From Pseudooceanicola onchidii (GTDB lineage: Bacteria; Pseudomonadota; Alphaproteobacteria; Rhodobacterales; Rhodobacteraceae): a stretch of DNA of 64,000 nt. Under the pieces are notes generated by a model. The model was not told where the DNA came from and did not search any database. It saw only the letters and a program-made list of their open reading frames with translations. Shown here piece after piece: positions 46,234 through 55,423 of the stretch (position 1 is the first letter of the stretch; every line of letters starts with the position of its first letter). The position numbers and the translations under genes are program-made. The stretch covers positions 930,001 to 994,000 of the forward strand of contig NZ_SPUW01000002.1 in the NCBI RefSeq assembly GCF_004959925.1, written 5' to 3'.

Positions 46234-47270
46234 AGGTCACGCACCCGGCGTTTCCGCACGATCCAGATGAAGACGGGCGCGCCCAGGAAGGCGGTGACGA
46301 TGCCCACGTCCATCTCGGACGGGCGGGCGATCAGTCGGCCCAGCACGTCGGCCGCGATCAGCAGGATGGCCCCGGTCAGGGCCGAGAAGGGCAGAAGCCA
46401 GCGGTGATCCACCCCGACCAGCAGGCGGCAGAGGTGCGGCACCACCAGCCCGACAAAGCCGATCGGGCCACAGATCGCCGTAGTCGCCCCGCACAGAAGC
46501 ACCGCGCCAAGCGCTGCTGCGGCCCGCGCCCAGACCACCTGCGCCCCAAGGCCCGCGGCGGCGTCGTCGCCAAGCGCCAGAAGGTTCAGGCTGCGCGCCG
46601 ACAGAAGCGCCAGCGCCAGCCCGGCGATCAGCAGGGGCAGCACCGGCAGGATCGCGTCAAAGCTCGCGCCGCCCACGCCGCCGATCTGCCAGGACCGCAC
46701 GCCGCCCGCGATGTCGTTGCGCGGCAGGATGATCGCCACGGTAAAGGACGTCGCGGCGATGGTCGTTGCGGCACCGGCCAGGGCAAGCTTGAGCGGTGTC
46801 GCGCCGCCCCGGCCGAGCGAGGCGATGGCATAGACGGCCACCGCCGCGATTCCCGCGCCCAGAACGGCGGTCCAGAGATAGGCGCTCAGGCTTTGGATGC
46901 CGAACCAGGCCATGCCGATCACGATGGCCATCGCCGCGCCCGAGTTGATGCCGAGGATACCGGGATCGGCCAGCGGATTGCGCGTGACGCCCTGAAGCAC
47001 CGCGCCCGCCAGCCCAAGTGCCGCGCCGGCCAGAACCGCCAGCACCGTGCGGGGCACGCGCACCGCGACCACCGCCTGTGCGATGGTGTCGGACTGGCCC
47101 CGGACCCCGGCCAGGATGTCGGCCAGGGCGACGTCGCGGGTGCCGAAGCTGACCGACAGGATGCAGGCGCCGACCAGCAGGGCCAGCACCGCGACAAGCC
47201 AGCCCAACCGAAGGCTTCGGCTGCGGCGCAGGGCGGCGAGGGGCAGGTCTGTCGCGGAAACGGTTGTCAT
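46230..47270 (-). CDS. Ferric-siderophore ABC transporter permease (FecCD family)
   Basis: A 346-residue inner-membrane protein, the second FecCD-type permease. Signatures are VPRTVLAVLAGAALGLAGAV, NPLADPGILGINSGAAMAIV and GFVGLVVPHLCRLLVGVDHR. With the other permease it forms the heterodimeric channel. It overlaps the binding-protein gene by four bases. Confidence 0.95.
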   Translation of the reverse strand: MTTVSATDLPLAALRRSRSLRLGWLVAVLALLVGACILSVSFGTRDVALADILAGVRGQSDTIAQAVVAVRVPRTVLAVLAGAALGLAGAVLQGVTRNPLADPGILGINSGAAMAIVIGMAWFGIQSLSAYLWTAVLGAGIAAVAVYAIASLGRGGATPLKLALAGAATTIAATSFTVAIILPRNDIAGGVRSWQIGGVGGASFDAILPVLPLLIAGLALALLSARSLNLLALGDDAAAGLGAQVVWARAAAALGAVLLCGATTAICGPIGFVGLVVPHLCRLLVGVDHRWLLPFSALTGAILLIAADVLGRLIARPSEMDVGIVTAFLGAPVFIWIVRKRRVRDL

Positions 47271-48250
47271 TGCGCCTTGCGGGCGGCCTCGGCCAGCAGG
47301 GTGACATAGTCGTCCAGCACCCAGGGGATCGACAGCGGCGTCGGGTTCGCGGCGGTGCCCACGGGATCATTGCCCAGCAGGACGACGGCTCCGTTTTCCA
47401 CCGTCTTCATGCGCGAGGTCAGCAGGTTCTGCTTCACCGTGTCCAGCAGCATGCGGCCGCCGTAGGTGATGACGATGTCGACGTCCGCGAAGGCGTCGAT
47501 GCGCTCGGCGCTCATCTCGCCGGAATATTGGCCGGGGCGCGTCGCCTCCTGCACGCTTCGCGGTGAGGTCAGGCCAAGATCGGCGAGGAACTTCACCCGC
47601 GTGTCATTGGCGGAATAGAAGCGGATCACGCTGAGGTCACGGACATCCAGATGGGTGACGAACATCGCGGACTTCCCCGCGATTTCGGGATGTTCTGCAG
47701 TGACATCAGTGATCTGACCTTCGATCCGCGCGATCAGATCCTCGCCCTCTTGGGCCATGCCGAGGCCCGCGGCGTTCAGGCGGATCATCTCGCGCCAGTC
47801 GGTGGACCAGGGGCCGTCGCGAAAGGGGATGACCGGGGCGATCTTGCTGAGCGTGTCGTAGTCTGACCGGCTTAGCCCGGAATAGGCGGCCAGGATGATA
47901 TCGGGCTGGCTGGCGGCAACGGCTTCGAAATCGATGCCGTCCCCTTCGTCGAACAGCGGCGGGGCCTCGGCGCCCAGCTCCTCAAGCCGGTCGGCGACCC
48001 AGGGCAGAAGGCCGTCGCCATCATCATCGCCGAAATTCGCACGGGCAAAGCCGACGGGCACGATGCCAAGGGCCAGCGGCACCTCGTGATTGGCCCAGGC
48101 GACGGTGGCGATGCGAACAGGTTTGGCCGTCACGGTGGTGCTGCCGAAGGCATGATCGAGTGTGACCGGAAAATCCTGCGCCATCGCGCCACTGCAGGCA
48201 CATACCAGCGCGGCAAGGATCAGACGCAGCGATCTGGGGAAATGGGCCAA
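47267..48250 (-). CDS. Iron-siderophore ABC transporter substrate-binding protein
   Basis: A 327-residue periplasmic protein of the FepB/FhuD-like class. A TTG start is proposed because GGAGG lies nine bases upstream and the reading gives a signal peptide (LRLILAALVCACSGAMA); the nearby ATG is out of frame. The helical-backbone receptor motifs are AVAASQPDIILAAYSGLSR and the paired ATVAWANHEVPLALGIVPVG. It delivers ferric siderophore to the FecCD permeases. It is the first gene of the minus-strand operon and diverges from the TonB-dependent receptor, so both should be induced together by iron starvation. Confidence 0.93.
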   Translation of the reverse strand: MAHFPRSLRLILAALVCACSGAMAQDFPVTLDHAFGSTTVTAKPVRIATVAWANHEVPLALGIVPVGFARANFGDDDGDGLLPWVADRLEELGAEAPPLFDEGDGIDFEAVAASQPDIILAAYSGLSRSDYDTLSKIAPVIPFRDGPWSTDWREMIRLNAAGLGMAQEGEDLIARIEGQITDVTAEHPEIAGKSAMFVTHLDVRDLSVIRFYSANDTRVKFLADLGLTSPRSVQEATRPGQYSGEMSAERIDAFADVDIVITYGGRMLLDTVKQNLLTSRMKTVENGAVVLLGNDPVGTAANPTPLSIPWVLDDYVTLLAEAARKAQ

Positions 48251-48583
48251 GGACTCATGCCTCCGTTAGGGTGTTGCCGAATAGGCAAGTCTTTCAGTCG
48301 GATTTCCATCTTGCCCCATGGCCGTCAAGGCGAATGGCCTGCCAGAGTGGCGGTTATTGCATGCGATATGCATCTTTCCGGGGTTTCTGACAAAAAAAGT
48401 AGGTTTATACAATACACCTTCCCGGCAGACTGTATTACCAGCCACGGCGCAGCGTGCGGTCTTCCCTGTTTCGGGGTGACGGATCGTGGGGGCTGCGGAC
48501 ATGCCAGTTGATTTCAGCACGCGCCCGACCCTCGCGGACCGCCAGCCAGAATCGCCACTCACTCGAATTTGCGGAACGTCGCC
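48251..48583. other. 333-bp divergent control region of the siderophore genes
   Basis: The spacer drives the ABC operon leftward and the receptor rightward. It contains an AT-rich core (48388-48425) with a -10-like TACAAT inside a palindrome. Known alphaproteobacterial iron boxes (RirA, Irr) were looked for by eye and not clearly found. Confidence 0.5.
48401..48419. promoter_or_regulatory. Candidate operator/promoter upstream of the TonB-dependent receptor
   Basis: AGGTTTAT-ACA-ATACACCT: eight-base arms with one mismatch. The centre overlaps TACAAT, a good -10 element, with CTGACA 15 bases upstream on the plus strand. A regulator bound here would block transcription. Confidence 0.4.
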
Positions 48584-50725
48584 ATGGGGTCCTCGACCAA
48601 CACTCGTCACCATTTCCTGTCCGGGCCCGCGCGGCTTGGCTCACTTCTTCTGGGATGCACGGCGCTGGTCGCCAGCCCGCTGGCCGTCGCGGCGCAGGAG
48701 GGCGGCGAGGCCGGCACCTATCGCCTGTCGCCGATCACGGTGGACCTGAGTTTCGAGGCCGACGACGACGCCAATTCCATCGTCGCGACCGAGCTTTGGA
48801 CGGGCGGCAAGGTCGCCACCAGCGTTCTGGACACGCCCGCCACCGTGTCGGTCGTGACGCAAAAGGACATTGAACAGCGCAATGCCGACAAGGTCGAGGA
48901 CGTGCTGGAATACACGCCGGGCGTCATCACCGACTACTACGGCACCGATGACCGGAACGATTATTACCTCGTGCGGGGATACCAGGCTTCGACCTACCGC
49001 GACGGGCTTACGCTTGGCACCATGCGCGGCGTCCGCGAGGAGCCCTATGCCTTCGAACGGCTCGAGGTGATGAAGGGCGGGAACTCGACCCTCTTTGGCA
49101 CGTCCGATCCGGGCGGCACGATCAACTTCGTGACCAAGTCGCCCAGGTTCGAACGCTTCGGAGAAGTCTATGGCAGCTATGGGTCTTACGACCACAAGGA
49201 GTTGGGGTTCGATTTCGGTGACGTGCTGAACGATGACCAGACGCTGGCCTACCGGGTTGTCGGCAAGGTCCAGAAGGCGGGGCTTGAGTATGCCAATTCG
49301 CGCGATGACGAACAGTTCTTCCTAGGCAGCCTCGCCTGGGCGCCGACAGATTACACGAAACTGACCTTCACGGTCGATTACCTGAAGCGTGACGGTTCAC
49401 CGAACAGTGGCGGCTATCCCCTTGATCAGCTGTATGATCGCAGCCTTTTCTTCGGAGAGCCGGGCTTCAACTATCACGATGTGGACCGGCTGACCGTGTC
49501 GACCGCCTTGCAGCACGAGTTTGAAAATGGCCTGCGCCTGACCGCGAACCTGCGGTACAGCGATCTGACGGACAGCTTCGGCTACCTGTACCTCAATGAC
49601 AGCGCGGGCCGGGTGGGCACGCTGGTACAGCGCGACATCTTCGGCGGTGACAGCACCGCGAAAGAGCTGATCGGCAACGCGATCCTGCAATACGACACGA
49701 CCATCGGCGGCGTCGACAGCAGTACGCTGGCGGGGGTGGAATTCCGCGACGCCTCGAACAGCTCGTCGAACTTCTACACCTTCAACTACGACCAGACCGA
49801 CGTGGCGAACCCGACCTATGCCGGGCCGCCCGCCACGCCCGCGCCCTATAGCGTGCAGGCCAACGACTATACGACCAAGTCGATCTTCGTGCAGCAGAAC
49901 CTGTCTTTCGCCGACCGGCTGGTTGCGACAGTGGGCGTGCGCCACGACTGGATGGATATCACAAACGTCGACAGCTCTTCTGGCACACCCGCGACGACCA
50001 GCGGCACCTTTTCGGAAACATCGTACCGCGCGGCACTGACCTACAAGGTCACCAGCGAAGTGTCGGCCTATACCAGCTATGTGCAATCGGTCGCGCCGCC
50101 GTCCATCGGGATCGAACCCGAGCGGGGCGATCAGTACGAGGTCGGGGTGAAGTATCAGCCCGAGGCCTACAACGCGATCTTCACCGCCTCGGCCTATGAC
50201 CTGACCAAGAAGAACGTCGTGGTGCCGGTGGTTCTGCCGGGCGGCATGATCGTGCGTCAGACGGTCGGGGAATCCCGCGTGCAGGGGTTCGAACTTGAGG
50301 CCAAGGCCGAACTGGCGGATGGGCTGAGCCTGAGCGGCGGCTATACCTACCAGAAGTCGACCTATGTGCGCGGCAACGTGCGTGGCACGACCGTGGACGG
50401 CAATGAATTTGCCACCGTGCCGAACCACATGGCCTCGGTCTGGCTGAACTACGACCTGCCGGGGGCGGGCGCCCTGGGCAAGATGTCCGTCGGGATCGGT
50501 GCGCGGTATATCGGGCCGTACTACTACAACGTCTACAACAACAGCGGCAGAAGCCCCGAGCAAACCTTCATCGATGCGTCCTTCGGGTACGACGTCGCCG
50601 AGAACACGCAATTGACGGTCAATGTGTCGAACCTCTTTGACAAACAGTACGTCGTGGGCAGCGGAACCGCGGATTACTACAACAATGGCCGCACCATCAC
50701 GGCGGCGCTGCGCCACAGCTGGTGA
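48584..50725 (+). CDS. TonB-dependent siderophore receptor
   Basis: A 713-residue outer-membrane receptor. The signal peptide ends near LAVAAQ, and LSPITVDLS is a likely TonB box. The plug domain (about 65-190) has TPATVSVVTQKDIEQRN, DVLEYTPGV and FERLEVMKGGNSTLFG-type motifs. A 22-strand barrel follows and ends NNGRTITAALRHSW with a terminal aromatic residue, as outer-membrane proteins require. The layout fits ferrichrome or hydroxamate-type receptors (FhuA/FoxA-like), but the ligand cannot be read from sequence. The ATG was preferred over a TTG five codons earlier. It diverges from the matching ABC importer. Confidence 0.95.
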   Translation: MGSSTNTRHHFLSGPARLGSLLLGCTALVASPLAVAAQEGGEAGTYRLSPITVDLSFEADDDANSIVATELWTGGKVATSVLDTPATVSVVTQKDIEQRNADKVEDVLEYTPGVITDYYGTDDRNDYYLVRGYQASTYRDGLTLGTMRGVREEPYAFERLEVMKGGNSTLFGTSDPGGTINFVTKSPRFERFGEVYGSYGSYDHKELGFDFGDVLNDDQTLAYRVVGKVQKAGLEYANSRDDEQFFLGSLAWAPTDYTKLTFTVDYLKRDGSPNSGGYPLDQLYDRSLFFGEPGFNYHDVDRLTVSTALQHEFENGLRLTANLRYSDLTDSFGYLYLNDSAGRVGTLVQRDIFGGDSTAKELIGNAILQYDTTIGGVDSSTLAGVEFRDASNSSSNFYTFNYDQTDVANPTYAGPPATPAPYSVQANDYTTKSIFVQQNLSFADRLVATVGVRHDWMDITNVDSSSGTPATTSGTFSETSYRAALTYKVTSEVSAYTSYVQSVAPPSIGIEPERGDQYEVGVKYQPEAYNAIFTASAYDLTKKNVVVPVVLPGGMIVRQTVGESRVQGFELEAKAELADGLSLSGGYTYQKSTYVRGNVRGTTVDGNEFATVPNHMASVWLNYDLPGAGALGKMSVGIGARYIGPYYYNVYNNSGRSPEQTFIDASFGYDVAENTQLTVNVSNLFDKQYVVGSGTADYYNNGRTITAALRHSW

Positions 50726-50732
50726 GGCCGGG

Positions 50733-50750
50733 GCCGCCCTGTCGGGCGGC
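50733..50750. terminator. Hairpin between convergent receptor and AraC genes
   Basis: GCCGCCC, tetraloop TGTC, GGGCGGC. It lies eight bases after the receptor stop and twelve before the AraC-family stop. There is no T-tract on either strand; it may act as a bidirectional boundary. Confidence 0.4.
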
Positions 50751-50761
50751 GCCATGCGCGC

Positions 50762-51682
50762 TTAGACCGGCCGATGCCCCCGTCGCCATGCGGCGGGGGT
50801 TTCGCCGATGATCTGCCGAAAGATGCGGGTCATATGGGCCTGATCGGAAAAGCCAAGGCGGTCGGCGATGTCGGCGACGCTCAGGTCGGTGTCGATCAGA
50901 AGGTCCTGCGATTGTTCGACCCGGCGGGCCAGTTGCCACTGGTGCGGGGTCTGGCCGGTCGTGTTCTTGAAAACCTGCGAGAACCAGCTTTCCGACAGGT
51001 TCACGGCTTCGGCCATCTGCGCAATGCTGAGCCGTTGCCCGTTCGCAGCCTCGAGCCGGGCAGTGACCCGCCGCATCTGCGCCGTGGTCAGCCGTGCGTT
51101 GACCGGATCGCTGGCTGGCTCTGCCAGGTCCAGGACGCCGGCCAGCAGGCTGGCTGCCAATGTCTCAAGAAACAGATCCGGCCGACGGTTTCCTTGCACT
51201 TCGCCGACAATCACCCGTCCGATCGGTTCGAGATCGGTGATGATGTCGCACGCCGCCGGATCGGCCAGAAGCCGCAGCGCGTCGGGCCGGGGCAGGAGCG
51301 GAGAGAGCACCTGCGCCGCCCACCCCAGATCAAGGTGGATGTCGAGATGGGCAAAGTTCAGATCCCGCGTGAAGGTCGTATCCATCAGGGCGCCCGCGGG
51401 CACGTAGATCGCCTGTGCCAGTGGGCGCGAGCCCATGGCGTCGACGACCTGGATCGACCGGACATTATCGAAGAACAGGCTGATGCGCGGATTGGCCGAC
51501 AGGTAATGCCCCTTGGCGCCGGCATCGCCCCGGGCCTCCCAATAGGCGGCAAGGATGTTGTCGGTCAGCCGCCATTGCACAGGCCTCAGGCAATGGACCT
51601 TCTGCGTTTCGCCGGTGAAATCGTGCTTGTAGCCCAAGGCGGACTCCGGGAGATGGGATCTTCGGATGGCTGCCGAAAGCAT
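50762..51682 (-). CDS. AraC family transcriptional regulator
   Basis: A 306-residue regulator. The C-terminal 100 residues hold two helix-turn-helix motifs: RLSIAQMAEAVNLSESWFSQVFK and DLSVADIADRLGFSDQAHMTR followed by FRQIIGETPAAWRR, the AraC signature. The N-terminal 190 residues form a cupin-like sensing domain with no close named relative. The ATG was chosen because AGG lies eight bases upstream; an in-frame GTG three codons earlier is possible. It converges on the siderophore receptor, and regulators in this place often sense the ferric siderophore and activate receptor and importer genes. Confidence 0.92.
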   Translation of the reverse strand: MLSAAIRRSHLPESALGYKHDFTGETQKVHCLRPVQWRLTDNILAAYWEARGDAGAKGHYLSANPRISLFFDNVRSIQVVDAMGSRPLAQAIYVPAGALMDTTFTRDLNFAHLDIHLDLGWAAQVLSPLLPRPDALRLLADPAACDIITDLEPIGRVIVGEVQGNRRPDLFLETLAASLLAGVLDLAEPASDPVNARLTTAQMRRVTARLEAANGQRLSIAQMAEAVNLSESWFSQVFKNTTGQTPHQWQLARRVEQSQDLLIDTDLSVADIADRLGFSDQAHMTRIFRQIIGETPAAWRRGHRPV

Positions 51683-51764
51683 CGGGCGCACCTGCGCCGG
51701 TCCGGACTCGCGTGAGCGCGCAGTCTAGGCCCGCACCCGGAGGGAGGCAAGATCGCCCCCGCCG

Positions 51765-52628
51765 TCAGGCGCCGCGGAAGATGCGCGATTCCCCGATCAT
51801 CTCTTCCAGCGTGGCGATCCGTTCGGCGCTTGAGGCCGAACACCGCGTCTGCACCTCGGCCACCAGTGCCTCGACCAGGAAGCTGATCGCGAGCGTGCTG
51901 TCCCAGGCCGAGGGGACCTCGACCATGGCGCGCAGGGTGTGGGTGGCGCAGCGTTCGATCGGCGATCCCCAGGCATCGGTGAACAGCACGATGTTGGCGC
52001 CCTGCTGCACGGCCAACGTCGACAGTTTCTCAAGCTCGCGCTCGTACCGGCGGATGTCGAAGATCACTAGGGTCGACTGCGCGTCCATGTCCAGCAGGGC
52101 CTGTGGCCAGGCACTGGGCGAACTGTCCAGCAGCGTGACCTGCGACCGGATGATCTGAAGATGGTTGAAAAAGTAGTGTGCGTTCGACCGGGTGATCCGC
52201 CCGCCCAGCAGGTGCAGTCGTCTGTTTGGGTCCGACAGAAGCGCGGCGATGCGGTCGAACTCGGCCAGGTCCAGCCGGTCGAGCGTGCGGTTGATGTTGT
52301 CCGAAACCGCCTCGGCAAAGCGGGACACGATGTGGTCGCGGGCGTCCTGCCGCGCCGCCTGGAACTTGGCCAGCGGCTGCTTGATACGGGCGGCGACTTC
52401 TTCGCGCATGGCATTCTGCAGGTCGGGAAAGCCTTCGAAGCCCAGCTTGCGCGCCAGCCGGATGACCGTGGGGGTCGACACCTCGGCGATTTCGGCCAAC
52501 CGGGTGATGGACTGCAGCCCCGTGACCAACCCGTCCGCCTCGAGCACCGCGCTGAGCTTGCGTTCCGATGCGGTCAGCTCGGCCTGCCGTTCCTTCAGCA
52601 GGTCGCGGATCAGGGGGCGTCTCTCCAA
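51765..52628 (-). CDS. MurR/RpiR family transcriptional regulator
   Basis: A 287-residue regulator with an N-terminal helix-turn-helix of the RpiR type (SITRLAEIAEVSTPTVIRLA, then KLGFEGFPDLQ) and a C-terminal SIS sugar-phosphate-binding-like domain (about 130-260; LHLLGGRITRSNA, NIVLFTDAWGSPI). No ATG lies near the expected start. A TTG with AGAAAGG eight bases upstream gives the family's usual length; another TTG seven codons earlier has a weaker ribosome site. It is divergent from an eight-gene catabolic operon and probably controls it through the palindrome in the shared spacer. The effector is unknown. Confidence 0.92.
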   Translation of the reverse strand: MERRPLIRDLLKERQAELTASERKLSAVLEADGLVTGLQSITRLAEIAEVSTPTVIRLARKLGFEGFPDLQNAMREEVAARIKQPLAKFQAARQDARDHIVSRFAEAVSDNINRTLDRLDLAEFDRIAALLSDPNRRLHLLGGRITRSNAHYFFNHLQIIRSQVTLLDSSPSAWPQALLDMDAQSTLVIFDIRRYERELEKLSTLAVQQGANIVLFTDAWGSPIERCATHTLRAMVEVPSAWDSTLAISFLVEALVAEVQTRCSASSAERIATLEEMIGESRIFRGA

Positions 52629-52665
52629 CTCTGTAGCCTTTCTAGACAAACTTTGTGTCGTTGAA

Positions 52666-52692
52666 GAAAATATTACAGGTATATTCTTGACA
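52666..52692. promoter_or_regulatory. Candidate RpiR operator and -35 element of the catabolic operon
   Basis: GAAAATA-N7-TATATTC (52666-52686): seven-base arms with one mismatch in an AT-rich patch. Immediately after it on the plus strand is TTGACA, a perfect -35 hexamer; the -10 is not clear. Binding here could control both the operon and the regulator. Confidence 0.45.
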
Positions 52693-52746
52693 GGCCAGAG
52701 TTTCCTGTAGTGATCATGACACCAGCAGCCGAGGGGACCATTTTCC

Positions 52747-53508
52747 GTGCACAGCGACGCACATAGCGCCGAGATCATCCGCGCAGACGGGGCAGGGCCG
52801 ATCGTGTTCGCCTGCGACCACGCCTCTTGCGCGATACCGGCGGGCTATGATGGCCTTGGCCTGTCTGAAGACGCCCGGCGGTCGCATGCCGCCTGGGATA
52901 TCGGCGCGCGGGATCTGGCGCTGGCGCTGTCCGATGCCTTCGATGCGCCGCTTGTTGCCAGCCGTGTGTCGCGACTTGTCTACGACGTGAACCGCCCGCT
53001 CGAGTCACCTACGGCCATTCCCGAAAAGAGCGAAATCTTCGACGTGCCGGGGAACCACGGTTTGTCTGACGCGGATCGTCAGGCCCGGTTCGACAGCTGC
53101 CACGCGCCGTTCCATTCAGCGATTTCCGATGTGCTCGACGCGCGCGACGACGCCCCGGCCTTCGTGACGATCCACAGCTTCACGCCCGTCTACAACGGTG
53201 TCCGGCGCGACGTCGAAATCGGCTATCTGCACGACCAGGGCGATGCGCTGGCCCGCGCTGCGCTCGAGGCCGAGCAGGCTGCGGGTCGCTATCGCGCGGC
53301 GTTGAACGAACCCTACGCGGCCTCGGACGGGGTGACGCATACCCTGCGCCTGCACGGCGAGGCCCGCGGGCTTCCCACCCTGATGATCGAGGTTCGCAAC
53401 GACCTGATCGACACGCCTGATACTGCTCGCGAAATGGCGACACATCTGGCCGAGGTGTTGAGGCAAAGCCTGAAGAGCATCGCGCAACCGAAGGAAAAGT
53501 CAGCATGA
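52747..53508 (+). CDS. N-formylglutamate amidohydrolase family protein
   Basis: A 253-residue cytoplasmic zinc-dependent hydrolase of the FGase family (HutG-like). Conserved parts are VFACDHASCAIPAGY, VSRLVYDVNRPLESP, IHSFTPVYNG and TLMIEVRNDLI. A GTG start is used; GAGGGG lies about ten bases upstream. The named family reaction is hydrolysis of N-formyl-glutamate to formate and glutamate, but many relatives are of unknown specificity. There are no histidine-degradation genes here. The gene instead heads an operon with a TRAP importer, a glutamate-ligase-type enzyme and two dehydrogenases, so it may split an N-acyl or gamma-glutamyl amide. It overlaps the next gene by four bases. Confidence 0.9.
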   Translation: MHSDAHSAEIIRADGAGPIVFACDHASCAIPAGYDGLGLSEDARRSHAAWDIGARDLALALSDAFDAPLVASRVSRLVYDVNRPLESPTAIPEKSEIFDVPGNHGLSDADRQARFDSCHAPFHSAISDVLDARDDAPAFVTIHSFTPVYNGVRRDVEIGYLHDQGDALARAALEAEQAAGRYRAALNEPYAASDGVTHTLRLHGEARGLPTLMIEVRNDLIDTPDTAREMATHLAEVLRQSLKSIAQPKEKSA

Positions 53509-54050
53509 ACGCCCTTCGTCGATATGTCGCGATCGTGGACACGGTGAACTATGGTCTGGGCCGGGTGATCATGTTCGGCATCTTCGCCCTCATGGCGGTT
53601 CTGGCCTGGTCCACGGTCTCGAAGGCCGTCTTCACGCCGTCGCTCTGGACCCTGGAAATGGCGCAGTTCGTCATGGTCGGCTACTTCATGCTGGGCGGGC
53701 CCTATTCGATCCAGATGGGGTCGAACGTGCGGATGGACCTGTTCTACGGAGATTTCAGTCCCCGCAAGAAAGCGTGGTTCGACAGCTTCACCGTGCTGTT
53801 CCTGGTCGTCTACCTTGGCATCCTTCTGTGGGGCGGAATCGAGTCCACCCAGTACGCCTTCCAGTACGGAGGAGAGCGCAGCGCCTCGGCCTGGCGGCCC
53901 TACATGTGGCCGATCAAGGTGGTCATGTGCATCGGCATCACCCTGATGTTGCTGCAGGCCCTGTCCGAGCTGGCCAAGGACATCATCTTTCTCAAGACCG
54001 GAGAGCGTCCGCAGGGCCGTGCCGACAAGGAGGCCTCCGATGCCGTATGA
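53505..54050 (+). CDS. dctQ: TRAP transporter small permease (DctQ)
   Basis: A 181-residue inner-membrane protein with four helices. The family segment SLWTLEMAQFVMVGYFMLGG followed by YSIQMGSNVRMDLFYG corresponds to the WExxxxL/HVRVD block of small TRAP subunits. It starts inside the end of the amidohydrolase gene (four-base overlap) and its own end overlaps the large permease start by 11 bases. Confidence 0.93.
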   Translation: MNALRRYVAIVDTVNYGLGRVIMFGIFALMAVLAWSTVSKAVFTPSLWTLEMAQFVMVGYFMLGGPYSIQMGSNVRMDLFYGDFSPRKKAWFDSFTVLFLVVYLGILLWGGIESTQYAFQYGGERSASAWRPYMWPIKVVMCIGITLMLLQALSELAKDIIFLKTGERPQGRADKEASDAV

Positions 54051-55368
54051 ACTGATCGCGATCCTCATGTTCTCGTCCATGATGGTGATGCTCTTTACCG
54101 GGCAGCGGGTCTTTGGCGCCATCGGCTTTGTCGCCGTGATCGCGGCGGTGCTTCTTTGGGGGGACCGCGGCGGGTACGACATCGGATTTTCGGCCGCGAT
54201 CAAGGTGATGCGCTGGTATCCGCTGCTGACGCTGCCGATGTTCGTCTTCATGGGGTACGTGATGTCGGAAAGCCGGATCGCGGATGACCTCTATAAGATG
54301 TTCCACGTCTGGATGGGCGGGCTGCACGGTGGCCTGGCGATCGGTACGATTTTCCTGATGGTTCTGATATCCGCGATGAACGGACTTTCCGTCGCGGGCA
54401 TGGCCATCGGGGCGACCATCGCGCTGCCCGAACTGCTCAAGCGGGGCTATGACAAGATCATGGTGACGGGGGTCATTCAGGCCGGATCGTCGCTTGGCAT
54501 CCTTGTCCCGCCCTCGGTCGTGCTTGTCCTTTACGCGATGATCGCGCGGCAGCCGGTGGGGCAGCTTTGGCTGGCCGGGGTGCTGCCGGGGCTGATGATG
54601 GCGGCGCTCTTCGTGATCTACATCGCGGTGCGCTGCCGCTTGAACCCGGCGCTTGGCCCGATCCTGCCGAAGGAAGAACGCGAAGCGGTGCCGCTTGGAG
54701 AAAAGCTGCGCCTGTTGCGCGCGGGTCTGCTGCCGCTGGCGATCTTCTTCATCATGATGGTGCCCTTCGTGAACGGCTGGACCTCGCTTGTCGAAAGCTC
54801 GGCCATCGGCGCGATGTCGGCCTTCCTCGCCGCGGTGTTGAAGGGGCGGATGACCTGGACCGTGTTCGAAACCTGCCTGCGTCAAACCCTTGGGATCACG
54901 TGCATGTTCATGTGGATCATCCTGGCGGCGCTGGCCTTCGGCGCGGTCTTCGACGGGCTGGGCGCGGTCAAGGCGATCGAGAACCTGTTCACCGAACAGC
55001 TGGGCCTCAGCCCCTGGGTGATCCTGATCCTGATGCAGCTGTCGTTCCTGGTCATGGGCACCTTCCTCGACGACACGGCCATGCTGGTGATCGTTGCGCC
55101 GCTTTACGTGCCGCTGGTGGGGGAGTTGGGCTTCAACCTGATCTGGTACGGGGTTCTGTACACGATCACCTGCCAGATCGCCTATATGACGCCGCCGTTT
55201 GGCTATAACCTGTTCCTGATGCGGGCGATGGCGCCGCCGGAGATCGGGTTGAAGGACATCTACCGGTCCATCGTGCCCTTCGTCGGCGTCATGGCGGTGG
55301 CACTGGCGATCGTGATGGTCTTCCCGCAGATCGCGCTCTGGCTGCCGGAGCTTGTGTATTCAAGATGA
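54040..55368 (+). CDS. dctM: TRAP transporter large permease (DctM)
   Basis: A 442-residue inner-membrane protein with about 12 helices. AAGGAGG lies just upstream of the chosen ATG (MPYELIAILMFSSMMV). Family motifs are NGLSVAGMAIGATIALPELL, GSSLGILVPPSVVLVLYAM and GTFLDDTAMLVIVAPLY. The ILVPPS motif is typical of TRAP carriers, and relatives with GTFLDD near the end often transport small organic acids or sugar acids; the ligand here is unknown. It overlaps the small permease gene. Confidence 0.95.
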   Translation: MPYELIAILMFSSMMVMLFTGQRVFGAIGFVAVIAAVLLWGDRGGYDIGFSAAIKVMRWYPLLTLPMFVFMGYVMSESRIADDLYKMFHVWMGGLHGGLAIGTIFLMVLISAMNGLSVAGMAIGATIALPELLKRGYDKIMVTGVIQAGSSLGILVPPSVVLVLYAMIARQPVGQLWLAGVLPGLMMAALFVIYIAVRCRLNPALGPILPKEEREAVPLGEKLRLLRAGLLPLAIFFIMMVPFVNGWTSLVESSAIGAMSAFLAAVLKGRMTWTVFETCLRQTLGITCMFMWIILAALAFGAVFDGLGAVKAIENLFTEQLGLSPWVILILMQLSFLVMGTFLDDTAMLVIVAPLYVPLVGELGFNLIWYGVLYTITCQIAYMTPPFGYNLFLMRAMAPPEIGLKDIYRSIVPFVGVMAVALAIVMVFPQIALWLPELVYSR

Positions 55369-55423
55369 ACCAGAGACCGGGGCAACCGGTTCGCAAAATT
55401 CGAAACCAACAGGAGAGAAAGAC

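Noticed and set aside
52747-53508. Histidine-degradation (hut) cluster based on the FGase-type protein
   Set aside because: No hutH, hutU, hutI or hutF gene is present; the neighbours are a TRAP importer, a glutamate ligase and dehydrogenases.
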